The notes beneath the pieces were generated by a model. It was not told the origin of the DNA. It made no database searches and worked only from the letters and a program-made list of their open reading frames with translations. 64,000 nucleotides of DNA, from NCBI GenBank assembly GCA_030830005.1, contig JAURNV010000027.1, positions 18,401-82,400 of the forward strand. Reading direction: 5' to 3'. Position numbers and translations under genes: made by a program. This document shows positions 8,934 through 17,698 of this stretch, in pieces; positions within the stretch are counted from its first letter, which is position 1; every line of letters starts with the position of its first letter. This DNA comes from Flavobacteriaceae bacterium (lineage in GTDB: Bacteria > Bacteroidota > Bacteroidia > Flavobacteriales > Flavobacteriaceae).

Positions 8934-9877
8934 ACCTCCCAAAAATCAGTTCTGTAATGCAAATCATCCCCCTCCAAAATTTGGGTGTAGCTTTTGTAGC
9001 GTGAAGCTGCTATTTTTCCTTGCTCTACAGCTACTTTGACTGCACACTTTGGTTCCTCCAAATGCAAACAGTTATTAAACTTACACTTTCCCTTGAGCGT
9101 AAAAAACTCACGGAAATAGTCTCCAATCTCTTCATTTTCCATGTTAACCACACCAAATCCACGAATTCCTGGTGTGTCAACAATACAAGCACCAAAATCT
9201 AGGTCATGCATTTCAGCAAAAGTGGTTGTGTGTTGCCCTTGTTGATGCATGGTGGAAATTTCAGAGGTTTTTATATTTAAACCTGGTGCTAACGTATTAA
9301 CAAGGGTTGATTTTCCAACACCACTATGCCCAGAGAGCATGCACGTTTTATTTGCCATATGCGTTTTGACCATGTCAATATTGAAACCTTTAAGCGCAGA
9401 AATTTCTATACAATCATATCCAATATCACTATAAATTTTACTGAGTTGGTTTAATTGCGCCTTTTCTTCTTCGTCATACGTATCTTCTTTATTGAAAAGC
9501 AAAATGGTTTCAATTTCATAAGCCGCAGCAGTTGCTAAAAAACGGTCAATAAAAGCTGTATGCGTTGGGGGATTATTGAGCGTAATCAACAAAAATGCAC
9601 AATCAATATTGGCGGCGATGATATGAATTTGCTTAGACAAATTCACAGATTTACGGACTATATAGTTTTTACGTTCGTGAATATGAGTAATGATGCCTTG
9701 TGTACCGTCTTGGGTATCTTTGAGCGTGGCATCTACCACATCACCAACGGCAACAGGGCTGGTACTCGTAAGCCCCTCAATACGAAACTTTCCTTTTATA
9801 CGACAAGGAATAAGCGCCCCTGTGGCATCTTTTACATGATACCAACTACCCGTCGATTTGTACACCACACCTGTCAT
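8930..9877 (-). CDS. rsgA: Ribosome small-subunit-dependent GTPase A
   Basis: RsgA checks late maturation of the 30S subunit. The 315-residue protein has an N-terminal OB fold (about 1-70) and a circularly permuted GTPase, in which the G4-like motif LLFNKED precedes the P-loop GHSGVGKSTLVN and the G3 motif DTPGIRGFG. A C-terminal zinc-binding knuckle follows (CKFNNCLHLEEPKCAV). The permuted order is diagnostic. It lies 34 bp downstream of the DAHP synthase gene and overlaps dtd by 4 bp, which puts a ribosome-assembly factor into the aromatic amino acid run. Confidence 0.95.
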   Translation of the reverse strand: MTGVVYKSTGSWYHVKDATGALIPCRIKGKFRIEGLTSTSPVAVGDVVDATLKDTQDGTQGIITHIHERKNYIVRKSVNLSKQIHIIAANIDCAFLLITLNNPPTHTAFIDRFLATAAAYEIETILLFNKEDTYDEEEKAQLNQLSKIYSDIGYDCIEISALKGFNIDMVKTHMANKTCMLSGHSGVGKSTLVNTLAPGLNIKTSEISTMHQQGQHTTTFAEMHDLDFGACIVDTPGIRGFGVVNMENEEIGDYFREFFTLKGKCKFNNCLHLEEPKCAVKVAVEQGKIAASRYKSYTQILEGDDLHYRTDFWEV

Positions 9878-9911
9878 GTTGCCAAATTAACGGATTTTTG
9901 GTTCATAAGCA

Positions 9912-10994
9912 TTAGCTGTTGATAATCTGCTCTTGGTGATTGATAGATTCCTGATGAATTGCTTTAAAAATACGAAGGATAAATTCTTCGCTTAGGCCTT
10001 TCTCATCACCATCCAAAATCATTTTGCCTAAAATCTCATTCCATCGTTTTGATTGCAATACCGCAACATTATGGTCTTTTTTTAGAGCACCTATTTCATT
10101 GGCAATTTTCATGCGCTTACTAAGGCTCTCGAGTAATCCGCTATCAATCACATCTATTTGCGTACGAAGTGTATTGAGTTTGTTTTTGTACTCTGCATCA
10201 TCATCCGTTTCCTTTCGGATTTTTAGGTCTTCCATCATCTTAACTAGCGTGTCAGGTGTAATTTGCTGTGCAGCATCACTCCAAGCATTATCTGGGTCCC
10301 AGTGAGTTTCTACCATTAGTCCATCAAAATTTAAATCCAACGCCGTTTGACAAATATCTTGAAGGATATCTCTACGTCCCGCAATGTGTGATGGGTCGCA
10401 AATAAGTGGTAAATCAGGAAAACGGTTTTGTAACTCAACTACTATTTGCCACTCAGGGTTATTGCGGTATTTTGTTTTTTCGTAGGTAGAAAACCCACGA
10501 TGAATAACTCCTAAATTTTTGATATTAGCCGTATACAAACGCTCTATTCCGCCAAGCCATAGGGATAAATCGGGGTTTACAGGGTTTTTTACCAATACAA
10601 TTTTATCAGTCCCTTCCAGAGCATCGGCAATTTCTTGTACAATAAACGGACTCACTGTGGAGCGTGCTCCAATCCATAAAATATCAATGTCGTGCTCAAG
10701 TGCGAGTTGTACATGCGCACGGTTTGCCACTTCGGTACTAGTAAGCAGTCCCGTTTCTTCTTTTACTTTTTGCAACCACTTTAGCCCAATAGCTCCTACT
10801 CCTTCAAAATTGCCGGGGCGTGTTCGGGGTTTCCATATTCCCGCACGGTATGCAGTTACATCGGTGTCTTTGAGTTCGTGTGCAATTCGTAGCACTTGTT
10901 CTTCTGTTTCAGCACTGCAGGGACCTGCAATTACGAGTGGATGGTTAAGCCCAAAATCATTGAGCCATTTACGCATTTTTGGATTGTTTTCCAT
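9912..10994 (-). CDS. Bifunctional DAHP synthase / chorismate mutase
   Basis: The N-terminal domain (about 1-265) is a class I-beta-like 3-deoxy-7-phosphoheptulonate synthase, the entry enzyme of the shikimate pathway. It shows VIAGPCSAETEEQ, AGIWKPRTRPGNFEGVG, LWIGARST, LVKNPVNPD and CDPSHIAGRRD. The C-terminal 95 residues are an AroQ-type chorismate mutase (LRTQIDVIDSGLLESLSKRM, then EIGALKKDHN). The fusion links the first step of the pathway with the first step of the Phe/Tyr branch, and the mutase part may give feedback control by prephenate (known for similar fusions, inferred here). It is 6 bp downstream of tyrA. Confidence 0.94.
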   Translation of the reverse strand: MENNPKMRKWLNDFGLNHPLVIAGPCSAETEEQVLRIAHELKDTDVTAYRAGIWKPRTRPGNFEGVGAIGLKWLQKVKEETGLLTSTEVANRAHVQLALEHDIDILWIGARSTVSPFIVQEIADALEGTDKIVLVKNPVNPDLSLWLGGIERLYTANIKNLGVIHRGFSTYEKTKYRNNPEWQIVVELQNRFPDLPLICDPSHIAGRRDILQDICQTALDLNFDGLMVETHWDPDNAWSDAAQQITPDTLVKMMEDLKIRKETDDDAEYKNKLNTLRTQIDVIDSGLLESLSKRMKIANEIGALKKDHNVAVLQSKRWNEILGKMILDGDEKGLSEEFILRIFKAIHQESINHQEQIINS

Positions 10995-11000
10995 GGGTTT

Positions 11001-11846
11001 TTATTTACGATCTAAAATTGTTCCTATTTTATTTATGTTTTTCATTTCGGTTAGCAAATCCTCAACAGCATTTGATTCTAACTTTTCTTTGAATGCGTTT
11101 AAGTTGGATATGTATTCATCCAGCGACTCCAAAACATTATGCTTGTTTTGCATAAAAATGGGCATCCACATTTCTGGTGAACTCTTGGCAAGACGAACTG
11201 TAGAGGCAAATCCACTGCCCGCCATATCAAAGATGTTTTGCTGGTCGGTTTCTTTTTCTAGAACTGTTTTTCCGAGCATAAATGAGGTGATGTGCGACAA
11301 GTGCGATACATAGGCAATATGCTTATCGTGTGCTAAGGAGGACATTTGACGAACCACCATGTTGAGTTTTTTAAGAAGCTTCTCTGCGCGGGGTAACAAA
11401 TCGGAGCGTGTTTGTTCTGCTTCACATAGTATGATCGTTTTTCCATCATACAGGTTTGGAATAGCAGCATCAGGACCTGAAAATTCGGTTCCCGCAATGG
11501 GGTGAGCCGCTAAAAACTGATTCCGTTTTGGATGATTTTTAACAGCTTCGCAAATAGCAGCTTTGGTTGAACCAAAATCAATTACCATTGTATTTTCTCC
11601 AACATTATCTAAAATTGTAGGTAAACTTGATGCAATTGCAGCAACAGGAATAGACACAAATACCCAATCGACATCGGTAAGTTGGTCTATTCTTCCCTTT
11701 TGATGAATCAGTCCAAGCTCCAAGGCGCGGTCCAATGTAGTTTCCTTTCTACTAATGCCTTGTATTACCGCTTCGGGGTAAATGCGCTGCAAATCTAACG
11801 AGAGTGACCCGTTCATCAATCCAATACCAACAAAACTGATTTTCAT
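11001..11846 (-). CDS. tyrA: Prephenate dehydrogenase
   Basis: TyrA oxidatively decarboxylates prephenate to 4-hydroxyphenylpyruvate for tyrosine synthesis. The Rossmann NAD(P) motif is VGIGLMNGSLSLDL near the N-terminus, followed by FVSIPVAA, DFGSTKAAI and the substrate motif AAHPIAGTEFSGP. An all-helical dimerisation domain fills the second half (HIAYVSHLSHI, MAGSGFASTVRLAKSSPEMW). Its length of 281 residues means no fused mutase or ACT domain. The gene overlaps the aminotransferase by 4 bp and precedes the DAHP synthase gene by 6 bp, within the operon behind the Phe/Tyr leader. Confidence 0.94.
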   Translation of the reverse strand: MKISFVGIGLMNGSLSLDLQRIYPEAVIQGISRKETTLDRALELGLIHQKGRIDQLTDVDWVFVSIPVAAIASSLPTILDNVGENTMVIDFGSTKAAICEAVKNHPKRNQFLAAHPIAGTEFSGPDAAIPNLYDGKTIILCEAEQTRSDLLPRAEKLLKKLNMVVRQMSSLAHDKHIAYVSHLSHITSFMLGKTVLEKETDQQNIFDMAGSGFASTVRLAKSSPEMWMPIFMQNKHNVLESLDEYISNLNAFKEKLESNAVEDLLTEMKNINKIGTILDRK

Positions 11847-12991
11847 AAAGTAATTCGATTTAATGCTTCTTTAATACGTTGTTCAGAGACACAAAGTGAA
11901 AAACGAATATAGCCCTCACCTGCCGAACCAAATATGGTTCCTGGTGCTATAAAAATATGCTGTTCGTGTAGCAGCATATCGATAAAGGTTTCACTGTCGG
12001 TGGCATCTGTCGGGAGTTTTGCCCATACAAACATCCCTGCCGTGTCTTTTTGGTAGTTGGTGTTGAGCGCGTCAGCAAGTTGCCATACCAACTTTCTACG
12101 TGTTGAATACACCTCATTCATCTGTGCAAACCAATCGGTACTTTCGTTTAGTGCTGCTATTGCCCCTTGTTGAATGCCAAAAAACATCCCCGAATCCATA
12201 TTACTTTTTACCTTTAGCACTTGGTTAATATGCTCGGCACTGCCGCAAACCATACCCACGCGCCAACCTGCCATGTTATATGCCTTACTTAGTGATTGAA
12301 ACTCCATTGCAACTTCTTTAGCTCCTTCAATGGAAAGAATACTCAGAGGCTGGTTATTCATAATATGTGCATATGGGTTGTCATTCACAAGAAGAATGTC
12401 ATGTTTTTTTGCAAACGAAATCAATTTCTCAAAAAAGGTCTTGGTCGCTTTTGCCCCTGTAGGCATATGAGGGTAATTCAGCCACATCAACTTTACATTT
12501 GACAAATCCTGTTTGGTAAGCTCCTCCAAATCGGGAAGCCAATTTCGTTCAATAGTAAGTTCATAGGGAATGGCTTGTGCGCCTACAAGTTCAGTAACCG
12601 AAGCATACGTTGGATATCCTGGATTAGGGATTAAAACCCCGTCACCTTTATTTAAAAATGCCATTGAAACATGCATAATTCCTTCTTTGGAACCCATTAA
12701 TGGGAGCGCCTCATTTGTTGGGTCAAGGGACACACCAAAAAAGTTTTGGTAGTATTCTGTCATGGCTTTGCGCAATTCAGGTGTTCCTTGATAACTTTGG
12801 TATTTGTGTGCGGTGATATGCGTTACGCTTTCAGTTAGCGCATTAACAACCGATTGCGGTGGTGCCAAATCGGGGCTACCAATACCCATATTGATGATAT
12901 CCTTACCCGCGGAAATGAGTCCACGCACCTCACGCAACTTCCTAGAAAAGTAATATTCTTGAACGGTATCGAGTCGATTTGCAGGTCTCAT
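11843..12991 (-). CDS. Class I/II PLP aminotransferase, likely aromatic amino acid transaminase
   Basis: The 382-residue protein is a fold-type I aminotransferase: NMGIGSPDL near residue 40, PNPGYPTY, LNYPHMPTG, VNDNPYAHI and the PLP-binding lysine in SLSKAYNMAGWRVG. The C-terminal arginine region FIRFSLCVSE is present as GYIRFSLCVSE. Placement between pheA and tyrA, with 4-bp overlaps on both sides, suggests that it transaminates phenylpyruvate and 4-hydroxyphenylpyruvate (or prephenate) to finish Phe and Tyr synthesis. That assignment rests on context; an aspartate or broad-range specificity is possible. Confidence 0.88.
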   Translation of the reverse strand: MRPANRLDTVQEYYFSRKLREVRGLISAGKDIINMGIGSPDLAPPQSVVNALTESVTHITAHKYQSYQGTPELRKAMTEYYQNFFGVSLDPTNEALPLMGSKEGIMHVSMAFLNKGDGVLIPNPGYPTYASVTELVGAQAIPYELTIERNWLPDLEELTKQDLSNVKLMWLNYPHMPTGAKATKTFFEKLISFAKKHDILLVNDNPYAHIMNNQPLSILSIEGAKEVAMEFQSLSKAYNMAGWRVGMVCGSAEHINQVLKVKSNMDSGMFFGIQQGAIAALNESTDWFAQMNEVYSTRRKLVWQLADALNTNYQKDTAGMFVWAKLPTDATDSETFIDMLLHEQHIFIAPGTIFGSAGEGYIRFSLCVSEQRIKEALNRITL

Positions 12992-13812
12992 TTAGCAAGT
13001 TTGTTTTTATAGGTCCCCAACACTTTTAAAGATTCGGTCATGATTTCTAACAGTTTTATGGCTTTGGTGTAAAACGCCACTTCATCAAAAGTAACATCCA
13101 CAAAAAAGGAATATTTCCAAGGCGTTTCCACTACCGGCATAGACTGAATTTTAGTTAGGTTGAGTTTACAGTCACTAAGTACGTTCAGCACTGCTGCCAA
13201 ACTGCCCCGCTTATGATCAAGGATAAATTTTAGCGATGCCTTGTCAATTCCATCGGAAGTTTCCGGAGATGTTTTTACTACCACAAAACGTGTCGTATTA
13301 TTAGAAATGCTGTGAATGTTAGGAGCAACAATATCCAATCCATATAATTCTGCTGCAGTTTTAGAAGCAATAGCACCAAAACCCCTGAGCTGTTTTTTGG
13401 CAATGCGCTGCGCTACTTCTGCCGTGTCGGCATCCTCAATGAGTTTAATATGAGGGTGGGTGACAAAAAAATCTTTACACTGTAATAGTGCCATTGGATG
13501 AGAAGCCACTTCAATTATTTCACTAATTTGAGTGTTTGGAAGTGCCATCAATTGATGCTCTATACAAATATATGCCTCAGCAACAATATGTAAGTTGTTT
13601 TTGTCAATTAGGGCATAGTTAGGAATAATGGAACCCGCAATGGAATTTTCGAGCGCCATAACGCCTATTGGCGCAATCCCTGCCGTAACAGCATCCACAA
13701 GGGCATCAAAGGACAGACATTCTTCTAATGAAGTGGCTGTGCCAAAGAGCTGGTCGGCTACCTCGTGATGGTAGGAACCCTTAATTCCTTGTATGGCTAT
13801 TTTTCCATTCAT
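12988..13812 (-). CDS. pheA: Prephenate dehydratase
   Basis: The enzyme converts prephenate to phenylpyruvate. The catalytic PDT domain (about 1-180) starts IAIQGIKGSYHHEVADQLFG, contains ALENSIAGSI and ends with NTTRFVVV, where the Thr-Arg-Phe motif is catalytic. A C-terminal ACT domain follows (LDHKRGSLAAVLNVL, then NLTKIQSMPV). The phenylalanine-binding ESRP motif of many ACT domains reads QSMP here, so allosteric control may differ. It is the first structural gene behind the leader-peptide attenuator and overlaps the next gene by 4 bp. Confidence 0.95.
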   Translation of the reverse strand: MNGKIAIQGIKGSYHHEVADQLFGTATSLEECLSFDALVDAVTAGIAPIGVMALENSIAGSIIPNYALIDKNNLHIVAEAYICIEHQLMALPNTQISEIIEVASHPMALLQCKDFFVTHPHIKLIEDADTAEVAQRIAKKQLRGFGAIASKTAAELYGLDIVAPNIHSISNNTTRFVVVKTSPETSDGIDKASLKFILDHKRGSLAAVLNVLSDCKLNLTKIQSMPVVETPWKYSFFVDVTFDEVAFYTKAIKLLEIMTESLKVLGTYKNKLAK

Positions 13813-13832
13813 ATATATCCCATTATGGGCAT

Positions 13833-13862
13833 AAAAAAACCCCGAACATTAGCTCAGGGTTT
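13833..13862 (-). terminator. Attenuator terminator upstream of pheA
   Basis: On the reverse strand AAACCCTGA pairs with TCGGGGTTT (9 bp including one G-U) around the 8-nt loop GCTAATGT, and a run of seven T follows at once. It lies only about 20 bp before the pheA start and 34 bp after the leader stop codon, so it would cut the transcript before pheA. The 5' arm (ACCCTG, 13855-13860) is also complementary to CAGGGT at 13890-13895, directly after the leader stop. With CTA/TAG pairing on either side of a 2-nt bulge this makes an alternative antiterminator helix. Confidence 0.9.
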
Positions 13863-13895
13863 ACAATTCGTTTATTAAACACATTACACACCCTG

Positions 13896-13949
13896 CTACT
13901 TTCCGTAATAGAAGTAGTAAAAAGGCGTATAAAACGTGTTGTTTTTCAT
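13896..13949 (-). CDS. Phe/Tyr-rich leader peptide of the pheA operon attenuator
   Basis: The short reading frame encodes MKNNTFYTPFYYFYYGK, 17 residues with three Phe and five Tyr, eight of them within residues 6-15. Such clustering just upstream of Phe/Tyr biosynthesis genes and an intrinsic terminator is the hallmark of ribosome-mediated transcription attenuation. When charged tRNA-Phe or tRNA-Tyr is scarce, the ribosome stalls in the early codons and leaves the antiterminator segment free. When it reaches the stop codon, it covers that segment and the terminator forms. The predicted transcription start lies only a few bases before the ATG, so the leader is close to leaderless. Confidence 0.9.
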   Translation of the reverse strand: MKNNTFYTPFYYFYYGK

Positions 13950-13956
13950 TTCAGGG

Positions 13957-13987
13957 CAAAAGTACACGCAAAATCGATATAAACAAA
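13957..13987 (-). promoter_or_regulatory. Promoter of the pheA leader (TTTG-N19-TActTTTG)
   Basis: The reverse strand has TTTG (13984-13987), 19 nt, then TACTTTTG (13957-13964), an exact match to the Bacteroidota primary sigma factor consensus TTTG / TAnnTTTG. Transcription would start near 13952, a few bases upstream of the leader ATG at 13949. Confidence 0.85.
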
Positions 13988-14036
13988 TTTTTTTTAAAAT
14001 TATGTGTGTTTGATGCGTTCCCATTTAAGAAAACTT

Positions 14037-14993
14037 CTAAAACACCGCACTTGCTACTTTATGAATATTGTCCGATTTACCCATAGAGTAGTAATGTAAA
14101 AAGGGAACACCTGCATCAATCAGCTCTTTACTTTGCGCTATACACCAATCAATACCCACTTGGCGCACTGCCTCTGGTGTTTTTGCTTTTAAAACTTCTT
14201 TAATGAGCGCTTCAGGCAAATCTACATGGAACCGATGCGGAATAAGATTGAGTTGTTTTTTGGTTGCCAACGGCTTTAGTCCAGGGATAATCGGTGCCTC
14301 AATACCGGCGGCACGACAATTTTCAACAAATGAAAAAAACTTGCTGTTATCAAAAAACATTTGAGTAACAATATAATCGGCACCGCCCTCAATTTTCTTT
14401 TTCAAAAAGTGTAAATCACTTTCCATGTTAGGGGCTTCCATGTGCTTTTCGGGATATCCAGCTACACCAATACAAAAATCTGTTTGCGCAGAGTTTTGCA
14501 GGTTTTCATCCAAATACACGCCGTTATTCATATCTGAAATTTGGTTTACCAAGTCCAAGGCATAGGCATTCCCTTTGGGCTCGGGCTTAAAATAGGTTTC
14601 AGACTTTACCGCATCACCACGAAGCGCAACTACATTGTCAATGCCCAAAAATCCCATATCAATAAGAAAGTTCTCGGTGTCTTCTTTATCAAAACCGCCA
14701 CAAAGTACGTGGGGTATGGCATCTACTTTATATTTGTTTTGAATGGCAGCACAGATGCCTACCGTGCCGGGGCGTTTGCGTACAATTCGCTTTTCTAGAA
14801 GCCCATTTTGAAGTTCTTTAAATTCGTATTCTTCACGGTGATAGGTGACGTCAATAAACGGCGGATTAAACTCCATCAAAGGATCAATATTGTCAAAAAT
14901 GGTTTGAATATTTTGCCCTTTTAATGGAGGTAAAATCTCAAACGAAAACAGTGTTTTTCCGGCTGCTTTTTGAATATGTTCGGTTACTTTCAT
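14037..14993 (-). CDS. metF: 5,10-methylenetetrahydrofolate reductase
   Basis: MetF makes 5-methyl-THF, the methyl donor for MetH. The 318-residue TIM-barrel protein shows FSFEILPPLKGQ (catalytic Glu region), FIDVTYHR, ALRGDAV for FAD binding, IGVAGYPEKHMEAPN and YIVTQMFFDN. Length and motifs are standard. It is the last gene of the methionine run, 35 bp downstream of the large metH subunit, so folate supply and homocysteine methylation are cotranscribed. Confidence 0.95.
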   Translation of the reverse strand: MKVTEHIQKAAGKTLFSFEILPPLKGQNIQTIFDNIDPLMEFNPPFIDVTYHREEYEFKELQNGLLEKRIVRKRPGTVGICAAIQNKYKVDAIPHVLCGGFDKEDTENFLIDMGFLGIDNVVALRGDAVKSETYFKPEPKGNAYALDLVNQISDMNNGVYLDENLQNSAQTDFCIGVAGYPEKHMEAPNMESDLHFLKKKIEGGADYIVTQMFFDNSKFFSFVENCRAAGIEAPIIPGLKPLATKKQLNLIPHRFHVDLPEALIKEVLKAKTPEAVRQVGIDWCIAQSKELIDAGVPFLHYYSMGKSDNIHKVASAVF

Positions 14994-15028
14994 GGTATTA
15001 AAATTATTTTTAACCTAGCGGCTTTCTT

Positions 15029-17698
15029 TTAATTATTGATATTAGGCTGAAGCCATTGTATTGCTTTTTCTTTAGTGATTCCTTTTCGTAATGCATAGTC
15101 TTGTACTTGATCTTCCGTGATTTTTCCCAGACCGAAATATTTTGCTTCGGGGTGAGCAAAATAATAGCCTGAAACCGATGCTGCTGGCCACATAGCCATG
15201 CTTTCAGTGAGCGTAACGCCAATACGGTTTTTTACTTGCAATAAGTCCCAAATGGTTTCTTTTTCTAAGTGATCTGGACATGCTGGATAACCTGGTGCCG
15301 GTCGAATACCACGATAACTTTCTTTAATTAGCTCTTCATTTGAAAGCGATTCATTAGGTTGATAACCCCAATAGTTTATACGCACTTGTTTGTGCAAGTA
15401 CTCTGCAAAGGCTTCCGCTAATCGATCGGCGAGTGCTTTAACCATAATGCTGCTGTAATCATCGTTTCGGGCTTCAAATTCTTTGGCAAGTTCAGCTGTC
15501 CCAAAGCCGGCACATACACAAAAACATCCCATATAATCTTGAATACCCATTTCGCTTGGCGCGATATAATCCGATAATGCCCTGTAGGGTTTGCCCTTGC
15601 TTTTTTGCAATTGTTGGCGCAATGTTCTGAACACAAATTGTTGATTATCGTGAGTAATTTCAATATCATCTTGAGCGTTACTGTTGGCCTTAAACAATCC
15701 AAATACTGCTTTGGCTTTAAGAAGCTTTCCGTCAATAATTTGCCGTAACATTAGTTGAGCATCTTCAAAAAGCTTAGTGGCTTCCTCTCCAACTACATCA
15801 TCAGATAAAATATCAGGATATTTGCCGTGCAAATCCCAAGATCGAAAAAAGGGTGTCCAGTCTATAAATTCGGTTAGTGACTTTAGGTCTTGCTCCAATT
15901 GAAATACACCTAATTTATTGGGTTTTACAGGAGGTGCTTTTTGAAAATCTACTAGAGCGCGTTGCTGCCGTGCTGTTGTTAAAGGGACATAGGTTTTGTG
16001 ATCGCTGCGTTGCTGAAACCTTTCACGAAAGTCATCGTAATCTTCTTTGATTTCGGCCTTGTATTTTTTATTTGTTTGAGGCTGTAATAAGTTCCCAACT
16101 ACGGTTACGGCTCGGGAAGCATCGTTAACATGTACAACGGTATGGTCATACTGAGGAGCAATTTTTACAGCTGTATGTGCGCGTGAAGTTGTTGCGCCGC
16201 CAATCAGTACTGGAATATCCTGTCCGGTCTTGTTTAATTCTTTTACCAAATACACCATCTCATCAAGAGAGGGAGTGATTAGTCCTGATAGTCCAATAGC
16301 ATCAACGCTTTCTTTTAGAGCGGTTTCGATAATGCGTTCGGGAGGAACCATCACGCCCAAATCAATAATTTCATAATTATTACACCCTAAAACAACACTC
16401 ACAATATTTTTGCCAATATCGTGCACGTCTCCCTTTACGGTTGCCATTAATATTTTTCCTGCAGCTTCAGGTTTTCCGGACTGCGCCGCTTCTATATAAG
16501 GTAATAAATAGGCAACAGCTTTTTTCATTACCCTAGCAGACTTTACCACCTGTGGGAGAAACATTTTTCCGCTTCCAAACAAATCGCCCACTACATTCAT
16601 CCCATTCATAAGATGCCCTTCAATTACTTTAATGGGGGCTTCGGCTGCTAATCGGGCTTCTTCTATATCTATTTCAACAAACTGATCTATACCTTTAACA
16701 AGTGCATAGGTAATGCGTTCTTGAAGTGGTAACTCACGCCATGAAAGATCGTTTTTGGTTTTGGTTTTGGTATCACCTTTCACACTCTCGGCAAAATCGA
16801 GAAGACGTTCTGTGGCATCATCCCTTCGGTTGAGTAATACATCTTCAACATGCTCCAACAAATCGCTAGGGATTTGATCATAAACTTCCAGCATTGTAGG
16901 ATTTACAATACCCATGGTCATACCATGCTGAATGCCGTGGTAAAGAAAAGCAGCATGCATGGCCTCTCGCACCGTATTGTTTCCACGGAAAGAAAAAGAT
17001 ACATTACTAACACCTCCGCTTACATGTGCATATGGCAGGTTTTCTCTTATCCATTTGGTGGCTTGAAAAAAATCAAGGGCGTTGGTTTTATGCTCATCCA
17101 TTCCAGTTGCTACAGGAAAAATGTTTGGATCGAAAATGATGTCTTGTGGCGGAAAACCTACTTGATTAACTAAAATTTCATAAGACCGTTTGCAGATTTC
17201 AATTCGGCGATTTAGTGTGTCTGCTTGGCCTTTCTCATCAAATGCCATAACGATAACTGCGGCTCCGTATCGCTTAACTTTTTTGGCTTGATGAATAAAC
17301 GCTTCTTCGCCCTCTTTAAGACTAATGGAGTTAACAACGCATTTGCCTTGGACAACCTGCAATCCAGCTTCAATAATTTCCCACTTTGAACTATCAATCA
17401 TTATGGGAATTCGAGCAATATCTGGCTCAGATTGAATAAGATTTAAAAATCGTTTCATTACTGCAACGCCATCAATCATGCCCTCGTCCATATTGACGTC
17501 CAAAATCTGGGCACCGCCTTCTACTTGATCACGAGCAATCTCCAAAGCAGTTTCAAAGTCGTTTTGTTCGATAAGACGCAAAAACTTGCGTGATCCCGTA
17601 ACATTAGTGCGTTCCCCCACATTAACAAAATTGGTGTCTGGACGTACAACCAAAGGTTCCAATCCAGCAAGCGTTAAATATGGTATTTGATTAGGCAT
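15029..17698 (-). CDS. metH: Cobalamin-dependent methionine synthase, folate/B12/activation part
   Basis: This 889-residue polypeptide has a pterin-binding domain (about 1-300: [27 protein letters not shown]), the B12 cap and B12-binding domain with the lower-ligand motif DVHDIGKN and later [13 protein letters not shown], and the SAM-dependent activation domain ([17 protein letters not shown]). It lacks the N-terminal homocysteine domain, which is encoded by the preceding gene with an 8-bp overlap. Together they reproduce the full MetH of E. coli as two chains. No MetE is seen in the window, so this pathway depends on cobalamin. Confidence 0.96.
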   Translation of the reverse strand: MPNQIPYLTLAGLEPLVVRPDTNFVNVGERTNVTGSRKFLRLIEQNDFETALEIARDQVEGGAQILDVNMDEGMIDGVAVMKRFLNLIQSEPDIARIPIMIDSSKWEIIEAGLQVVQGKCVVNSISLKEGEEAFIHQAKKVKRYGAAVIVMAFDEKGQADTLNRRIEICKRSYEILVNQVGFPPQDIIFDPNIFPVATGMDEHKTNALDFFQATKWIRENLPYAHVSGGVSNVSFSFRGNNTVREAMHAAFLYHGIQHGMTMGIVNPTMLEVYDQIPSDLLEHVEDVLLNRRDDATERLLDFAESVKGDTKTKTKNDLSWRELPLQERITYALVKGIDQFVEIDIEEARLAAEAPIKVIEGHLMNGMNVVGDLFGSGKMFLPQVVKSARVMKKAVAYLLPYIEAAQSGKPEAAGKILMATVKGDVHDIGKNIVSVVLGCNNYEIIDLGVMVPPERIIETALKESVDAIGLSGLITPSLDEMVYLVKELNKTGQDIPVLIGGATTSRAHTAVKIAPQYDHTVVHVNDASRAVTVVGNLLQPQTNKKYKAEIKEDYDDFRERFQQRSDHKTYVPLTTARQQRALVDFQKAPPVKPNKLGVFQLEQDLKSLTEFIDWTPFFRSWDLHGKYPDILSDDVVGEEATKLFEDAQLMLRQIIDGKLLKAKAVFGLFKANSNAQDDIEITHDNQQFVFRTLRQQLQKSKGKPYRALSDYIAPSEMGIQDYMGCFCVCAGFGTAELAKEFEARNDDYSSIMVKALADRLAEAFAEYLHKQVRINYWGYQPNESLSNEELIKESYRGIRPAPGYPACPDHLEKETIWDLLQVKNRIGVTLTESMAMWPAASVSGYYFAHPEAKYFGLGKITEDQVQDYALRKGITKEKAIQWLQPNINN

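Noticed and set aside
13951..13957. An upstream GCCCTGA segment that could pair with CAGGGT as a third attenuator arm
   Set aside because: It overlaps the predicted transcription start and the end of the -7 box, so most of it is probably not in the RNA.
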